Shown here in pieces: positions 54,406-63,476 of a DNA stretch of 64,000 nt. A program made the position numbers and the translations under genes. How positions within the stretch are numbered: position 1 is the stretch's first letter; the number at the start of each line of letters is the position of its first letter. Source of the stretch: Panacibacter microcysteis (GTDB lineage: Bacteria; Bacteroidota; Bacteroidia; Chitinophagales; Chitinophagaceae); contig NZ_JADWYR010000001.1 in the NCBI RefSeq assembly GCF_015831355.1, forward strand, positions 1,984,001 to 2,048,000. Direction: 5' to 3'. The notes below the pieces were generated by a model. That model was not told the origin of the DNA. It worked only from the letters and a program-made list of their open reading frames with translations, and made no database searches.

Positions 54406-54831
54406 ATGAAAAAGTTCTTATTGATCACGATTGCCTTTATAGGTGTAAGCTTTTATTCCAAAGCGCAGTGCGACAGCACCATAAAATGGAATTGTAACAA
54501 ATTAAAAATTACCGATGCATCGGGAAATGTACTGGTGGAGAAAGACGAAAGATCAACCGTTGTAGTAGATAAAAAAAGTGTAGTCATTACACCGGAAGAT
54601 GCCAACGGCGAAATGACCGGTACAGTAAGTGCATTTGACTGTAACTGGCAGCAGTTGGGCAAAGAAGGCAAAACAGTTGTAAAGGCAGATATAACAGATG
54701 GCTCCGGTAATGTACGTCATGCAACAATTACCATAGAAGCGGCAAAAGGTAAAACTACTATTACGCTTGTAGCGGCAGAAGAACAAACAACAATAACGCT
54801 GGATGTTGCTGATTATGCTGTAGTAAAATAA
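54406..54831 (+). CDS. secreted hypothetical protein
   Basis: A 141-residue protein with a signal peptide (MKKFLLITIAFIGVSFYSKA, cut before QCDS). The mature part is beta-strand rich with three cysteines (CDST, NCNK, DCNW). I recognise no family or catalytic motif. It is flanked by intergenic regions without terminators that I can identify. Confidence 0.62.
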   Translation: MKKFLLITIAFIGVSFYSKAQCDSTIKWNCNKLKITDASGNVLVEKDERSTVVVDKKSVVITPEDANGEMTGTVSAFDCNWQQLGKEGKTVVKADITDGSGNVRHATITIEAAKGKTTITLVAAEEQTTITLDVADYAVVK

Positions 54832-54891
54832 CCGATCTCAAGATCGTCGCATAGTGGTGTACAATTGCCGGCTGTTTTTACCTGCGCTAAG

Positions 54892-54980
54892 GTCTTCGCG
54901 TTTGCTCAATATAGATTTAGCCGTACAAGTGTGCGACGCAACAAATGCATCATAGTTATTCAACTGCCGGGCCCATAAAA
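54892..54980 (-). repeat. dispersed intergenic repeat, copy 17 (C/G core, CAC variant)
   Basis: On the minus strand the core reads TTGCGTCGCACACTTGTAC (54923-54941), preceded by TATGGGCCCGGCAGTTG and followed by TTGAGCAAACGCGAAGACC. It lies upstream of the phospholipase gene. Confidence 0.84.
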
Positions 54981-55080
54981 AAGCCGGTATTGCTGTAAAC
55001 GGGTAACGATTTAATAAACGAGCAATACAGCCACGTATAAGCCAAGTTTATTAAATTGCCTGCTTACAGCAATTTTATTT

Positions 55081-57582
55081 ATGGAAAACAGGAGAGACTT
55101 TATAAAGAAGGCTGCAATGCTTGCAGGTGGTGCAGGTTTAATGAATGTTTTGCCACCGGCAGTGCAGAGAGCACTGGCTATAAATCCTGAGCCGGGTACA
55201 ACCTGGCAGGACGCAGAACACGTGGTGCTGCTGATGCAGGAAAACAGGTCTTTCGATCATTGCTTTGGCATGCTGAAAGGCGTGCGGGGCTTTAATGATC
55301 CGCGTGCTATAACACTGCCTGATAAAAATAAGGTGTGGTTGCAAACCAATGCCAAAGGTGAAACTTATGCTCCTTTCCGTTTAAACATAAAAGACACCAA
55401 AGCCACATGGATGAACTCGCTGCCACATTCGTGGAGCAACCAGGTAGATGCCCGCAATGACGGCAGGTACGATAAGTGGCTTGATGCCAAGCAGGCGGGC
55501 CACCCTTATGAAAATATACCCATGACCATGGGCTACTACACCCGCGAAGACATTCCGTTTTATTACGCACTGGCAGATGCTTTTACAGTGTGTGATCAAC
55601 ACTTCTGTTCTTCGCTGACAGGTACCACACCAAACCGCTTATTTTTCTGGACCGGTAAAGTGCGGGAAGATGCAAACAGCAAAGCAAGAGTGCGTAACCA
55701 GGATACTGATTACGATGCTGAAGCTGCATGGAAAACGTTTCCTGAAAGACTGGAAGAAAACGGTGTATCGTGGAAAATATACCAGAACGAAATAAGCGTG
55801 GGCGTTGGGTTTGAAGGTGAAGAAGATGCATGGCTTGCCAATTTTACCGATAACCCGATCGAATGGTTTACACAATACAATGTACGTTTATCAAAAGGGT
55901 ACCTGGCATACCTGCAAAAAGCTGAAAGTCTGTTGCTGCCAAAATTAGAAGGGCTGAGAAATAAAGAAGCACTTGCACAAGGTGAAGAAAAGAAAAAGAT
56001 AAACAGCAGCATTGCTGATCTTGAAAAGAGACTAGAAACGGTAGCGGCACATAAAAAGATTTATACCAAAGAAAAATACGAACAGCTTTCTCCGCTTGCA
56101 AAAAACCTGCACGACAAAGCTTTTACAGTAAACAGTGGCGATGCACATTATCACGAACTGGCGGAGCTTACTTATAAAAGTGGCGATAAAGAAGAAAAGC
56201 TTGCTCTGCCAAAAGGCGATGTACTGCACCAGTTCAGGCAGGATGTACAAACCGGCAAATTGCCCACTGTTTCATGGATAGTGGCACCTGAAAATTTTTC
56301 CGATCACCCTACTGCTCCATGGTACGGCGCATGGTATGTGAGTGAAGTAATGGACATACTTACACAAAACCCTGAGGTGTGGAAGAAGACAATTTTTATT
56401 CTTACGTACGATGAGAACGATGGCTGTTTCGACCATGTGCCCCCGTTTGTGCCACCGCATACCAAGCAACCTGCAACAGGGTTGGTAACCGGCAACATTG
56501 ATACAACTGTTGAGCACGTAAGTCTTGAACAGGATTTAACATATTATCCCAAAGACGAAGCACGGGAAAGCCCGGTAGGCCTTGGTTACCGCGTGCCGCT
56601 TGTAATTGCTTCTCCGTGGAGCCGCGGTGGTTGGGTTAATTCAGAAGTGTTTGATCATACATCCTCACTACAGTTTCTTGAAAAATTTATTAGTAGTAAG
56701 TTCATTAAGAAAGTAGAAGAAACAAACATCAGTGCATGGCGGCGAACGGTGTGTGGAGATCTCACTTCTGTTTTCAGGCAATACAATGGCGAACAAACAG
56801 GGGCGTTGCAATTTCCATCAAAAGAGACGTTTATCGAATCTATACACCAGGCAAAATTCAAAAGCATTCCGGATAACTACAAACAATTGACTGCAGAAGA
56901 AATAGCGGTAGCCAATAAAAGTCCTAAAACATCTCCATATATGCCGCAGCAGGAGAAAGGTGTAAAGCCTGCTTGCGCATTGGCTTACGAGTTGTATGCT
57001 GATGGCAACCTGGGTGCCGACAGGAAAATGTATATGATTAAACTAAAGAGCGGTAATACTGTATTTGGTAACAGATCTTTAGGTGCACCGTTTCAGGTAT
57101 ATGCGTACGACAAAGACTTACTGGTAAAGTCTTATACACTTGCCGCCGGTACAGAACTGGAAGATAAGTTTCCATTAAACACCGCCGGTGGCTATGATAT
57201 TCACGTGCATGGCCCAAATGGTTTTTACCGTCATTTTATGGGCCACGAAAAAGACCCGCGGTTAAAAGCACAACTAAAGCTTGAGTTTGAAAAAGGTGGC
57301 AGCAATAAGCTCACCGGTAATCTTATGTTGTGGTTGTACAATGTAGGCAGTGCACCGTTTACCGTGCAGGTAAAAGACAATGCTTACCGCAATGGTACGC
57401 AAACGACTACTATACAGGGCAGCTCACAGGAGATCATCATATTAAATCCCGGGGTTACCGCCGGCTGGTACGATGTAACGGTTACGGTCGATGGCAGCAA
57501 CAATTTTATCAAGCGTTTTGCAGGTCATATAGAAACAGGTAAACATAGTTTTACAGATCCGCTAATGGGTGGTACAGTTTAA
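55081..57582 (+). CDS. Tat-exported phosphocholine-specific phospholipase C
   Basis: An 833-residue phosphoesterase-family (PlcH/PlcN-like) enzyme. The N-terminus has a Tat signal (RRDFIKKAAMLAGGAG, Arg4-Arg5). The catalytic domain starts with VVLLMQENRSFDH (48-60), continues with the FFWTGKVR block, and has YDENDGCFDHVPP (about 443-455). The C-terminus from about residue 630 contains two copies of the phospholipase C C-terminal domain. It should cleave phosphatidylcholine or sphingomyelin outside the cytoplasm; the name comes from family membership. It stands alone, with a convergent neighbour. Confidence 0.92.
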   Translation: MENRRDFIKKAAMLAGGAGLMNVLPPAVQRALAINPEPGTTWQDAEHVVLLMQENRSFDHCFGMLKGVRGFNDPRAITLPDKNKVWLQTNAKGETYAPFRLNIKDTKATWMNSLPHSWSNQVDARNDGRYDKWLDAKQAGHPYENIPMTMGYYTREDIPFYYALADAFTVCDQHFCSSLTGTTPNRLFFWTGKVREDANSKARVRNQDTDYDAEAAWKTFPERLEENGVSWKIYQNEISVGVGFEGEEDAWLANFTDNPIEWFTQYNVRLSKGYLAYLQKAESLLLPKLEGLRNKEALAQGEEKKKINSSIADLEKRLETVAAHKKIYTKEKYEQLSPLAKNLHDKAFTVNSGDAHYHELAELTYKSGDKEEKLALPKGDVLHQFRQDVQTGKLPTVSWIVAPENFSDHPTAPWYGAWYVSEVMDILTQNPEVWKKTIFILTYDENDGCFDHVPPFVPPHTKQPATGLVTGNIDTTVEHVSLEQDLTYYPKDEARESPVGLGYRVPLVIASPWSRGGWVNSEVFDHTSSLQFLEKFISSKFIKKVEETNISAWRRTVCGDLTSVFRQYNGEQTGALQFPSKETFIESIHQAKFKSIPDNYKQLTAEEIAVANKSPKTSPYMPQQEKGVKPACALAYELYADGNLGADRKMYMIKLKSGNTVFGNRSLGAPFQVYAYDKDLLVKSYTLAAGTELEDKFPLNTAGGYDIHVHGPNGFYRHFMGHEKDPRLKAQLKLEFEKGGSNKLTGNLMLWLYNVGSAPFTVQVKDNAYRNGTQTTTIQGSSQEIIILNPGVTAGWYDVTVTVDGSNNFIKRFAGHIETGKHSFTDPLMGGTV

Positions 57583-57614
57583 AATTGCTGACACAAATTT
57601 TGGGTAAGCAATAA

Positions 57615-57700
57615 AGTGTTGCCGGCATTGGTCTTTCATGGCATCGCCTGTTGTGTCACTCACTTGTACGTTCCGTGTACCTGGGGGCTGCAGCGATCTG
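57615..57700 (+). repeat. dispersed intergenic repeat, copy 18 (T/A core)
   Basis: The core TTGTGTCACTCACTTGTAC is at 57651-57669, flanked by GTGTTGCCGGCATTGG, CATGGCATCGCCTG and GGGGGCTGCAGCG. It lies between convergent genes and ends just before the neighbouring stop. Confidence 0.86.
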
Positions 57701-57702
57701 TT

Positions 57703-58872
57703 TTATTGTGACGCTTTAGGTTTTGTGTGGTAATAATCTTTGAGAATGGTAGTAACAAGCGGCCTGTAGTACTTCCAGAAAAACGCTGCCCTGTTCAATT
57801 CATCAAAATGATTATAGAATAAAAACTTCATACTTTCCACCGCGCTAAACCGGGATGAGAAAAGGTTCACCGGGTTGTCTGAAAAATCTGCAGAAAAGTA
57901 AAAGAATGTATAATCGTTCTGCCGGTGGTATTGTACCGCCGGGAAGGAGCAGGGAATACCTTTTTCTGTGAGCGATTTTTTACCGGCTTCATTTACATCT
58001 ATCGAAAAATTTGCAATAACGGTATTTACTGCTGTATCAGCCATTGTTACATCAAACCAAAAAGGGTAGGGCATAGTTTGCGGCAGGTTAAAATGTGCTG
58101 TGCCTGCTGCGTTGGTAATGATCTTTGGCAGCGCATCATTCAAATGATTTTTCGTTTCAAGTATTACTACTTCATCTGTTGTGTTTACAAATACAATTCC
58201 TGCCTTCTTAAAATTCCACTGGTTGTTATGATCCCGTTGATAGTCGCGTATGATCCAGCGTGGCAGTTCAGGGTTTTCTAACGTGTCTAGGGAATTAAAA
58301 TACCTGCCCGTCCAGCCGGTCCATCGCAGTCCGAAGTTTTCTTCAAACCGTGCTCTTATATGATCATTGGTAGGCGAGCCAATGCAGTTAAATTCTGTAA
58401 GAATGAGTTTATGCTTAGCTTTCATCATTTCCAGATAGTGCATATCTTCTGTGCTCATACCACCATAAACAATACCGGATCGCTCTGTTTTCCTGTTTTC
58501 CTTATACCATTCGTTACGGTAGATACCGTACGCATCTGTTACATATACAAGATCAGCATCGTTGCTCAGTTTTTCAAGATCGTTTGTTGAAAACCGTTCC
58601 AGGCCTTTTAGTTTGTATTGTTCATCTTTTCCCGGAAAGAAGCCAAAATAGTCACTGCTCACATCATAAAGGCTTGTTTTGTTTTTGGTATATTTTTCAT
58701 GGTTCAATACCCATGAAAAAGATGCATGTTCCTGTCCTTTTGATGTAAGTACCGTTTTGTCTATTATAGCGGCTACCAGTTGTTTTTTTGGCGTACACAG
58801 CCATGCCATATACATCCATAGTGGTGTAAGCAAGACAGCGCCAGCCAGCACACGTTTGATGTTCCTGTTCAT
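57703..58872 (-). CDS. uncharacterised membrane-anchored protein in a polysaccharide region
   Basis: A 389-residue protein with an N-terminal transmembrane or signal segment (about 7-26) and a large periplasmic part. I do not recognise a family. The phrases DADLVYVTDAYGIYRNEWY, LILTEFNCIGSPT and ENFGLRWTGWTGRYF look like a Rossmann-like or amidotransferase-like fold, but I see no active site. Its ATG directly follows the YaiO stop codon (TAAATG), so it is translated with that outer-membrane protein. A polysaccharide role is inferred from neighbours only. Confidence 0.68.
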   Translation of the reverse strand: MNRNIKRVLAGAVLLTPLWMYMAWLCTPKKQLVAAIIDKTVLTSKGQEHASFSWVLNHEKYTKNKTSLYDVSSDYFGFFPGKDEQYKLKGLERFSTNDLEKLSNDADLVYVTDAYGIYRNEWYKENRKTERSGIVYGGMSTEDMHYLEMMKAKHKLILTEFNCIGSPTNDHIRARFEENFGLRWTGWTGRYFNSLDTLENPELPRWIIRDYQRDHNNQWNFKKAGIVFVNTTDEVVILETKNHLNDALPKIITNAAGTAHFNLPQTMPYPFWFDVTMADTAVNTVIANFSIDVNEAGKKSLTEKGIPCSFPAVQYHRQNDYTFFYFSADFSDNPVNLFSSRFSAVESMKFLFYNHFDELNRAAFFWKYYRPLVTTILKDYYHTKPKASQ

Positions 58873-60156
58873 TTACTTAAACCTCCTTTGGTAGCCAATG
58901 CCAACCTGCACCTGGTTGCCCTTTGCACCATTGCTTTGCTCCTGGTTAAGAACAGATGCGTTTACAGAAAGTATATTTAATACACCAAGCCTGTGTTTAT
59001 ATTCTGCAGATGCTTTGTATGTCTTCAGGTTTGCTGTGATCAGTTGGTTAATACTCCTGTCATCAGGAGAGATGCCTGAGCCGAGCAGCAATTCAATATA
59101 GTCATCTGTACTACCAAAGTAATACCTGCCAAATGCATTGTAAGACTGCGACAGACCACTTCTGCCCGGGGTAAGATAAGTTCTTGCACCAAAAAGATAG
59201 CTTTTGTAATATTTGCCAATATATGCTGTCAAAATGTTGGTAGGCGCAGAGAAGTATAAATAGCGCCAGCCAGCTTCGGCTTCAAAACTTGCGGGCAGGT
59301 TGGCATACAGCGAAAAACCGGCTCGCCACCTTGGAAATACACCAACATTATCAGAATAGCCGGCACTTACATAACTATAAAACGTTTTGGATATGCGCGG
59401 ATAAGCGTCTGCCTCATATTGAATGCCGTTTTCATTGAAACGGTTTGCATAATTGATCCTTCCCGTTACAGAACCTTTCATTGTTTGCCTGGTAAACGAC
59501 AGTGATGCAAGATGCCACGGAGTAGTAGAGTTAAATTTCTTATCAAATGTTACAAGATCATAAGCTATGCCGATCTTATTTAACGATACACTGTTTTGAA
59601 TGCTGCTGGCAAGGCTGAGCGCCGCTGTATTGCCACGGTTTTTAGCGAGTAAAATATGTACAATAGAATCTGCCTGCCTGTAAGCATGCATAGCAGCAAG
59701 TACCTTTGCTTTTTTTAGCAGCAACTCCTGCGATGCCGCATTGTATTGCAGAGCGCTGTTCAATGTTTGCAAAGCTTCATTGTATTGGTCAGTCCAGTAA
59801 TACATATCGGCCAGTGCTGATGAAGCATCTTCGTGTGCCGGCCTTGCCGATAATACCTTCTTAAAGCAGGCTGCGGCACTATCATAGCTGTTGGTCCATG
59901 TATACAGTCTGCCGAGGAAGATTTGAATATCGGCATAGTCAGGGCTTAGCGAAAGCGCCTTAATACAATACTCTTTGGCTTTGTTATAATCTTTTTGTTC
60001 AAACGCCGCATGCCTTGCAGCGGTAAATAAACCATCGCTGGTAATTGTGTCAGTTTGCTGTGCACACATACCTGTACAAAGCAACAGGGCGAAAATTGCA
60101 AGCCCGTATTTGAGTTTGTAAAAGCGATGAATAAAATAAGAGCACTGTGTATACAT
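58873..60156 (-). CDS. YaiO-family outer-membrane beta-barrel protein with TPR repeats
   Basis: A 427-residue exported protein: signal peptide ending LLLCTGMCAQ, then about four tetratricopeptide repeats (about 45-190; YCIKALSLSPDYADIQIFLGRLYTWTNSYDSAAACFKKVL) and a C-terminal barrel of about 220 residues ending in GYQRRFK. This order matches YaiO-type outer-membrane proteins, often found with exopolysaccharide genes. It is followed without a gap by the unknown anchored protein. The gap to the kinase gene contains a repeat copy. Confidence 0.84.
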   Translation of the reverse strand: MYTQCSYFIHRFYKLKYGLAIFALLLCTGMCAQQTDTITSDGLFTAARHAAFEQKDYNKAKEYCIKALSLSPDYADIQIFLGRLYTWTNSYDSAAACFKKVLSARPAHEDASSALADMYYWTDQYNEALQTLNSALQYNAASQELLLKKAKVLAAMHAYRQADSIVHILLAKNRGNTAALSLASSIQNSVSLNKIGIAYDLVTFDKKFNSTTPWHLASLSFTRQTMKGSVTGRINYANRFNENGIQYEADAYPRISKTFYSYVSAGYSDNVGVFPRWRAGFSLYANLPASFEAEAGWRYLYFSAPTNILTAYIGKYYKSYLFGARTYLTPGRSGLSQSYNAFGRYYFGSTDDYIELLLGSGISPDDRSINQLITANLKTYKASAEYKHRLGVLNILSVNASVLNQEQSNGAKGNQVQVGIGYQRRFK

Positions 60157-60295
60157 TCGGTTGTTACTTAAAGGTTATACCTGCTGCAGGTTTTTTGAAA
60201 CAGTGCATGTAAAAGAGCCTGCACAAAACTGTTGCAGGTGAGAATGGTATGTAAAACATCTTTTCATCTGGATATTGGCTTTGTTTTTTTCTTTT

Positions 60296-60388
60296 ATAAT
60301 GTACCCGGCTTTCTCCTATCCATCAGGCGCCTGTTGCGTCGCACTCTTCAACTGAACCAATACAACCGGGCATGTGCGAAGACCGAAC
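60296..60388 (+). repeat. dispersed intergenic repeat, copy 19 (C/G core, CAAC end)
   Basis: The core TTGCGTCGCACTCTTCAAC is at 60334-60352, preceded by TGTACCCGGC and GGCGCCTG. It shares the altered TTCAAC end with copy 20. It is antisense to its neighbours. Confidence 0.8.
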
Positions 60389-60441
60389 TAAAGCATCTCG
60401 ACAACAATATCGCAATTCGTATACACATTGTTTTTTGACCG

Positions 60442-61560
60442 CTACAACTCTATCAATACCTCGGTGCCCTTCCCCGCCTCACTTTTAATGGTTATCTCTT
60501 TGCCAACTTCTTTCAATAGTTCTTTAACAAGAAAAAGGCTTACACCGCTGCCACTTTCGCCTGCAGTACCTTTCGTGGTCACAAACTCACCAGCACCGTT
60601 CAGCTTATCAAGTTCGCGGGGTGCAATGCCGGCACCGCTGTCGGTAATCTTCAACACTTCCTTGTTATTCCTTCTGGTGGTGGTAAAAATGATGCTGCCA
60701 CCTGTTGTAAATTTTATGGCATTGTTCAATACAGATGAAATAGTAAAAGCAATTACCGCCTTGTTTGTATAAATATGTTGACCGGGATTTACCGCGCTTA
60801 CAATAGTGTTTCTTTTGCCGGTGTTCACGCTTTCGAGTTGCCGGCACTGTTCGTCTATACAATCTTTTAACAGCAAATATTCTCCTGCACCTGTTGCATG
60901 CAGCAATGCCTTACTCCAGTCTGAGACAATATGTGTTAGCTGTACAACCCTGTTAAGGTCTTTCAGCAGCATGCCTTCCAATTCTTTTGCATCGTTTGCA
61001 TCAATCAGACCTGATGTATGTAATTCAATAATATTTTTAAGGGCGCTCAAAGGGTTCCTTATATCGTGCGCAACCTTAAACACGATCTGCTCCATCTTAC
61101 GCTTCAAAACAGCATGCTCTTTTTTGTCATGCTGCTGTGTGGCCACTATTGCAGCCTGCCTGGCAAGGCTATGCAGGTTGTTTTGTTGTGTTGCTGTAAA
61201 AGATTCAATACAAGGATGCGCAATGATAAAAGCGCCTGTATATTGCTGCTGGCCTGTTATAATTGGCACACTGGCATAAAAGCGATAGTGGTGCAGTTGT
61301 TTAAACCATTCTGTTGGAGGTAAGCCGTTAGCGTTTGGCATACAAAACGCTCTTGGTGTTTGCAGGAACGCCACCGCCTGTTCATCAAAACCGGTAATTG
61401 TTGTAACGGTCTCGCCACTATAAGTTATGGTATGGTAACTAAGTTCTTCCCACAGGTGAATGCTTACCAAAGCAGCGGGAAAACAGCTTACTGCAAGATC
61501 AATGATATGTTGAAAGTCTTGCTGGTATTTTGAAGGAGTATATGTTTTGGTAAGCTGCAT
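60442..61560 (-). CDS. cytoplasmic GAF-domain sensor histidine kinase
   Basis: A 372-residue soluble kinase. The first 145 residues look like a GAF sensor domain (FPAALVSIHLWEELSYHTITYSG, FYASVPIITGQQQYTGAFIIAHP). The HisKA box has the phospho-acceptor His165 in KVAHDIRNPLSALKN. The ATPase domain has SVLNNAIKFTTGG, ITDSGAGIAP and ESGSGVSLFLVKELLKEVG. The start is the ATG at 61560; a GTG at 61566 is less likely. It is divergent from a lone receiver-domain protein, which is a likely partner. Confidence 0.9.
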   Translation of the reverse strand: MQLTKTYTPSKYQQDFQHIIDLAVSCFPAALVSIHLWEELSYHTITYSGETVTTITGFDEQAVAFLQTPRAFCMPNANGLPPTEWFKQLHHYRFYASVPIITGQQQYTGAFIIAHPCIESFTATQQNNLHSLARQAAIVATQQHDKKEHAVLKRKMEQIVFKVAHDIRNPLSALKNIIELHTSGLIDANDAKELEGMLLKDLNRVVQLTHIVSDWSKALLHATGAGEYLLLKDCIDEQCRQLESVNTGKRNTIVSAVNPGQHIYTNKAVIAFTISSVLNNAIKFTTGGSIIFTTTRRNNKEVLKITDSGAGIAPRELDKLNGAGEFVTTKGTAGESGSGVSLFLVKELLKEVGKEITIKSEAGKGTEVLIEL

Positions 61561-61735
61561 GCGCACACATTTCGTAACGCCGGTAAAACCAGTGATGGTA
61601 AAAGACGTGCTTTATAAATGAGTGTTTGATGCTTTTTATTGCATTGCCTGATTACTATTATGGCAAGCCTGTTATATTTTTATTTTCAGCATAAGTTTTT
61701 TGCCAGGGAAATTTTAGCCTACATACCAGTTGGTC

Positions 61736-61819
61736 TTTGCTTCGGTCTTCGCTTTGCTCATGCCAATTCCTGCAGTTGAAGAGTGCGACGCAACGGAAGC
61801 TCAGCAGATAGCCTGTAGA
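61736..61819 (-). repeat. dispersed intergenic repeat, copy 20 (C/G core, CAAC end)
   Basis: On the minus strand the core reads TTGCGTCGCACTCTTCAAC (61775-61793), preceded by GCTGAGCTTCCG and followed by GCATGAGCAAAGCGAAGACCG. It lies in the 391-base divergent gap, where I see nothing else. Confidence 0.8.
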
Positions 61820-61951
61820 TGGGTTACAAAAAATTGATAATATGTTGAGGCTGTTTGTAGTTATGATACTACACTTACGAAAATAATAGCTGCCCGTAAT
61901 ACTAAAAGTGCGTGTTAGTATGTTTATTTATGATTGTTAAGAACCAGCGTT

Positions 61952-62320
61952 GTGAAGGAAACTACCAGAATCTTGATTGCAGAAGATGAAGCTTTGATGC
62001 TTAAAACCATTTCCATTAAACTCAGGAAAGATGGCTACGATGTAATAACCTGCCAGGACGGACAGGAGGCAATTGCGAAGATCAATGAGCTGCATCCTGA
62101 CTTGGTTATTGCAGATATTATGTTGCCCTATGCATCTGGTTTTGAAATTGTAAACGCAGTAAAAGCGATCGCCGAAAAGAAAATATACGTGATCATGTTA
62201 TCTGCACTGGGACAGGAAAAAACAGTGGCCGAGGCTTTTAGTCTTGGTGCTGATGATTATATGACGAAGCCTTTTAGTTTATCAGAACTATCGATCAGGG
62301 TAAAGAAGCTGATCAGGTAA
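61952..62320 (+). CDS. stand-alone receiver-domain response regulator
   Basis: A 122-residue protein consisting only of a receiver domain: acidic pair ED (11-12), phospho-acceptor Asp55 in LVIADIMLPY, and TKPF (Lys about 106). It has no DNA-binding output, so it should act by protein contact, perhaps on the membrane proteins downstream. The start is GTG at 61952; a TTG at 61934 is in frame and possible. It heads a plus-strand group with the HEAT-repeat and glycosyltransferase genes. Confidence 0.88.
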   Translation: MKETTRILIAEDEALMLKTISIKLRKDGYDVITCQDGQEAIAKINELHPDLVIADIMLPYASGFEIVNAVKAIAEKKIYVIMLSALGQEKTVAEAFSLGADDYMTKPFSLSELSIRVKKLIR

Positions 62321-62328
62321 AATGAGAG

Positions 62329-62345
62329 CCGGTGATAACCGGTTT
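62329..62345 (+). terminator. weak hairpin after the receiver gene
   Basis: CCGGT-GATA-ACCGG followed by TTTTG. The stem is 5 bp and the T run is short, so only partial termination before the next gene is likely. Confidence 0.35.
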
Positions 62346-62384
62346 TGTTATTGTACAGACGTTTAAAAATTCCAATATCCATCA

Positions 62385-63476
62385 ATGCCGGTACTGCTGA
62401 ACCATACCAGTTTTTTTCATTATGTAAGACCGGCTTACCTCATTAACGCTGCGTTTTTCTTTGCTATACTGGCTGCAGTTTTTCTAACCCTTTCTTTTAC
62501 CAGTCTCTACCGCCGGAAAAGGAGCTACTTTATTAAGCGCAAGGTGGAAAAGCGTTTTGAAACGCTGATCAGCAACGCATTGCTCGAAGAAGAAACGGCT
62601 GCTGAAATACCGGCAGGAATTACAAGACATTTACGCAGTAAAATAAAACGTGCATATGCGATACAGTTATTGGTCAATGCACGGAGAAGCATGCGCGGTA
62701 TTGCGGGTGAGAACATCGTTTCTCTTTACCTGCAACTTGGTTTCAAGCACGATTCCATCAGTAAATTCAAAAGCCGCAGGTGGCATTTGAAAGCAGAAGG
62801 GATACATGAGTTGTATATGATGAACCAGCAGGATATGCTGGTGCATATATACCGTCATACTAATAACGCTAACGAGTATGTGCGTACAGAAGCACAAACC
62901 GCAGTGGTATACTTTTCTGGTTTTGATGGTCTTCGTTTTCTTGATTTGGTTTCCACACCCATATCAGACTGGCAGCAGGTAAAATTGTTGGAACAACTAA
63001 AACAGCTTACGCCAAAGGAGTTGACAGGGTTAAGCAAATGGCTGCGTTCTGAGAATGAGTCAGTGGTGTTGTTTGCATTGAGACTTGCAGAAGTGTACCA
63101 GCAGTTCCAGGTACATGAAGCAGTTGTGCATGCACTTTCTCACCAAAGTGAAAAAGTAAGGATACAGGCTGTAAAAACACTGGTACATATTGCCGATGAA
63201 ACAACGGCCGCCGCACTGACCAGGCAATATTATAAAGAACGCTTTACCAATAAACTGAATATTCTCAATAATATCAGCGCTGTTGCGTCTGACGAAGACC
63301 TGGATTTTCTTGCGGCGGAGCTGGAAAACAGTAACCACTTTTTAAAAGTAGCTGCAGCAAATGTTATTGCTGCATGCTGCTCAAACGGAATTCAGTTATT
63401 GAAGGATAAGGCCAGCCTTGCTCCGCAATTGTATGCCGATATTTATCAACATGTAAAATTCCAGGTAAGCAGATGA
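62385..63476 (+). CDS. HEAT-repeat membrane protein
   Basis: A 363-residue protein with an N-terminal transmembrane helix (about 18-41), a basic linker (YRRKRSYFIKRKVEKR), and helical HEAT-like repeats in the rest (QDMLVHIYRHTNNANEYVRTEAQTAVVYF, SEKVRIQAVKTLVHIADETTAAALTRQYY, SNHFLKVAAANVIAACC). The repeats should form a cytoplasmic scaffold. Its stop overlaps the glycosyltransferase ATG by 4 nt (ATGA), so it probably binds or regulates that enzyme. Confidence 0.85.
   Translation: MPVLLNHTSFFHYVRPAYLINAAFFFAILAAVFLTLSFTSLYRRKRSYFIKRKVEKRFETLISNALLEEETAAEIPAGITRHLRSKIKRAYAIQLLVNARRSMRGIAGENIVSLYLQLGFKHDSISKFKSRRWHLKAEGIHELYMMNQQDMLVHIYRHTNNANEYVRTEAQTAVVYFSGFDGLRFLDLVSTPISDWQQVKLLEQLKQLTPKELTGLSKWLRSENESVVLFALRLAEVYQQFQVHEAVVHALSHQSEKVRIQAVKTLVHIADETTAAALTRQYYKERFTNKLNILNNISAVASDEDLDFLAAELENSNHFLKVAAANVIAACCSNGIQLLKDKASLAPQLYADIYQHVKFQVSR

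Noticed and set aside
54832-55080. Possible small gene before the phospholipase
   Set aside because: The only structure present is repeat copy 17 and AT-rich sequence; no credible start and stop pair.
1834-61819. CRISPR array as an explanation for the repeats
   Set aside because: Copies are kilobases apart, occur in both orientations and have no regular spacers or cas genes.
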